Part shown: positions 6,275-6,294 of the stretch, piece after piece | Numbering within the stretch: the first letter of the stretch is position 1 | Layout: each line of letters opens with the position of its first letter | Origin: Cellvibrionales bacterium UBA7375 | GTDB lineage: Bacteria > Pseudomonadota > Gammaproteobacteria > Pseudomonadales > Porticoccaceae | Length of the DNA: 6,294 nt | Assembly (NCBI GenBank): GCA_002469845.1 | Contig: DKNZ01000047.1 | Span: 1 to 6,294 of the forward strand | Direction: 5' to 3' | Program-made: the position numbers and the translations under genes | Notes under the pieces: generated by a model | What the model saw: the letters and a program-made list of their open reading frames with translations, nothing else | What the model was told of the DNA's origin: nothing | The model's database searches: none

Positions 6275-6294
6275 TGGAGCGGGAAACCGGGTTC
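6275..6294 (-). tRNA. 3' end of a tRNA, probably tRNA-Gly (partial, runs off right edge)
   Basis: Read on the minus strand the last 20 bases are GAAC, CCGGT, TTCCCGC, T, CCA. These fit T-loop positions 57-60 (with the invariant A58), the T-stem 3' strand 61-65 starting with C61, the acceptor strand 66-72, discriminator U73 and an encoded CCA. An acceptor of TTCCCGC implies a 5' end GCGGGAA, which with U73 matches bacterial tRNA-Gly (GCC), whose E. coli form ends in the same UUCCCGCUCCA. The anticodon lies outside the window, so identity rests on acceptor and discriminator only. The gene converges on the glucanase gene across 44 bases. Confidence 0.8.

Noticed and set aside
6275..6294. Attachment-site duplication of the tRNA 3' end elsewhere in the window
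   Set aside because: No second copy of the GGAGCGGGAAACC segment was seen in the intergenic regions.

Overview
The window looks like chromosomal DNA from a marine-type gammaproteobacterium. Three things point there: a compact lipid A/Kdo operon in gammaproteobacterial style, an AT-rich composition, and a secreted polysaccharide-degrading enzyme carrying the 'DALTDG(I/L)LLLRYLF' dockerin-like repeats that I associate with marine Cellvibrionales-like bacteria. The taxonomic placement is inference.

Layout. Positions 1-3623 (minus strand) hold a tightly packed operon, msbA -> lpxK -> kdsB. The gaps are 11 and 8 bases, and kdsB runs off the left edge a few codons before its expected end. Positions 3624-3893 are a divergent intergenic region with two plausible sigma70-type promoters for the plus-strand gene and a perfect 14-base palindrome over one -10 box. 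Positions 3894-6230 (plus strand) hold one large secreted enzyme of 778 residues. It has a signal peptide, two dockerin-type calcium-binding repeats, a GH128-like (Asl1/Glyco_hydro_cc) endo-beta-1,3-glucanase-like catalytic domain, a CBM6/35-like beta-sandwich and two copies of an unrecognised ~107-residue C-terminal repeat. After a 44-base spacer, the right edge (6275-6294) is the 3' end of a minus-strand tRNA, most likely tRNA-Gly.

How the genes work together. LpxK makes lipid IVA by 4'-phosphorylation, KdsB activates Kdo as CMP-Kdo for transfer onto lipid IVA, and MsbA flips the completed Kdo-lipid A core across the inner membrane. The small ycaR/Trm112-like gene often found between lpxK and kdsB is absent. 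The plus-strand enzyme is unrelated to this pathway and probably attacks an external beta-1,3-glucan such as laminarin. It stands alone in this window, with no transporter, regulator or other glycosidase beside it.

I see no CRISPR array, insertion sequence, toxin-antitoxin pair or defence system. The most novel element is the pair of C-terminal repeats of the secreted enzyme.
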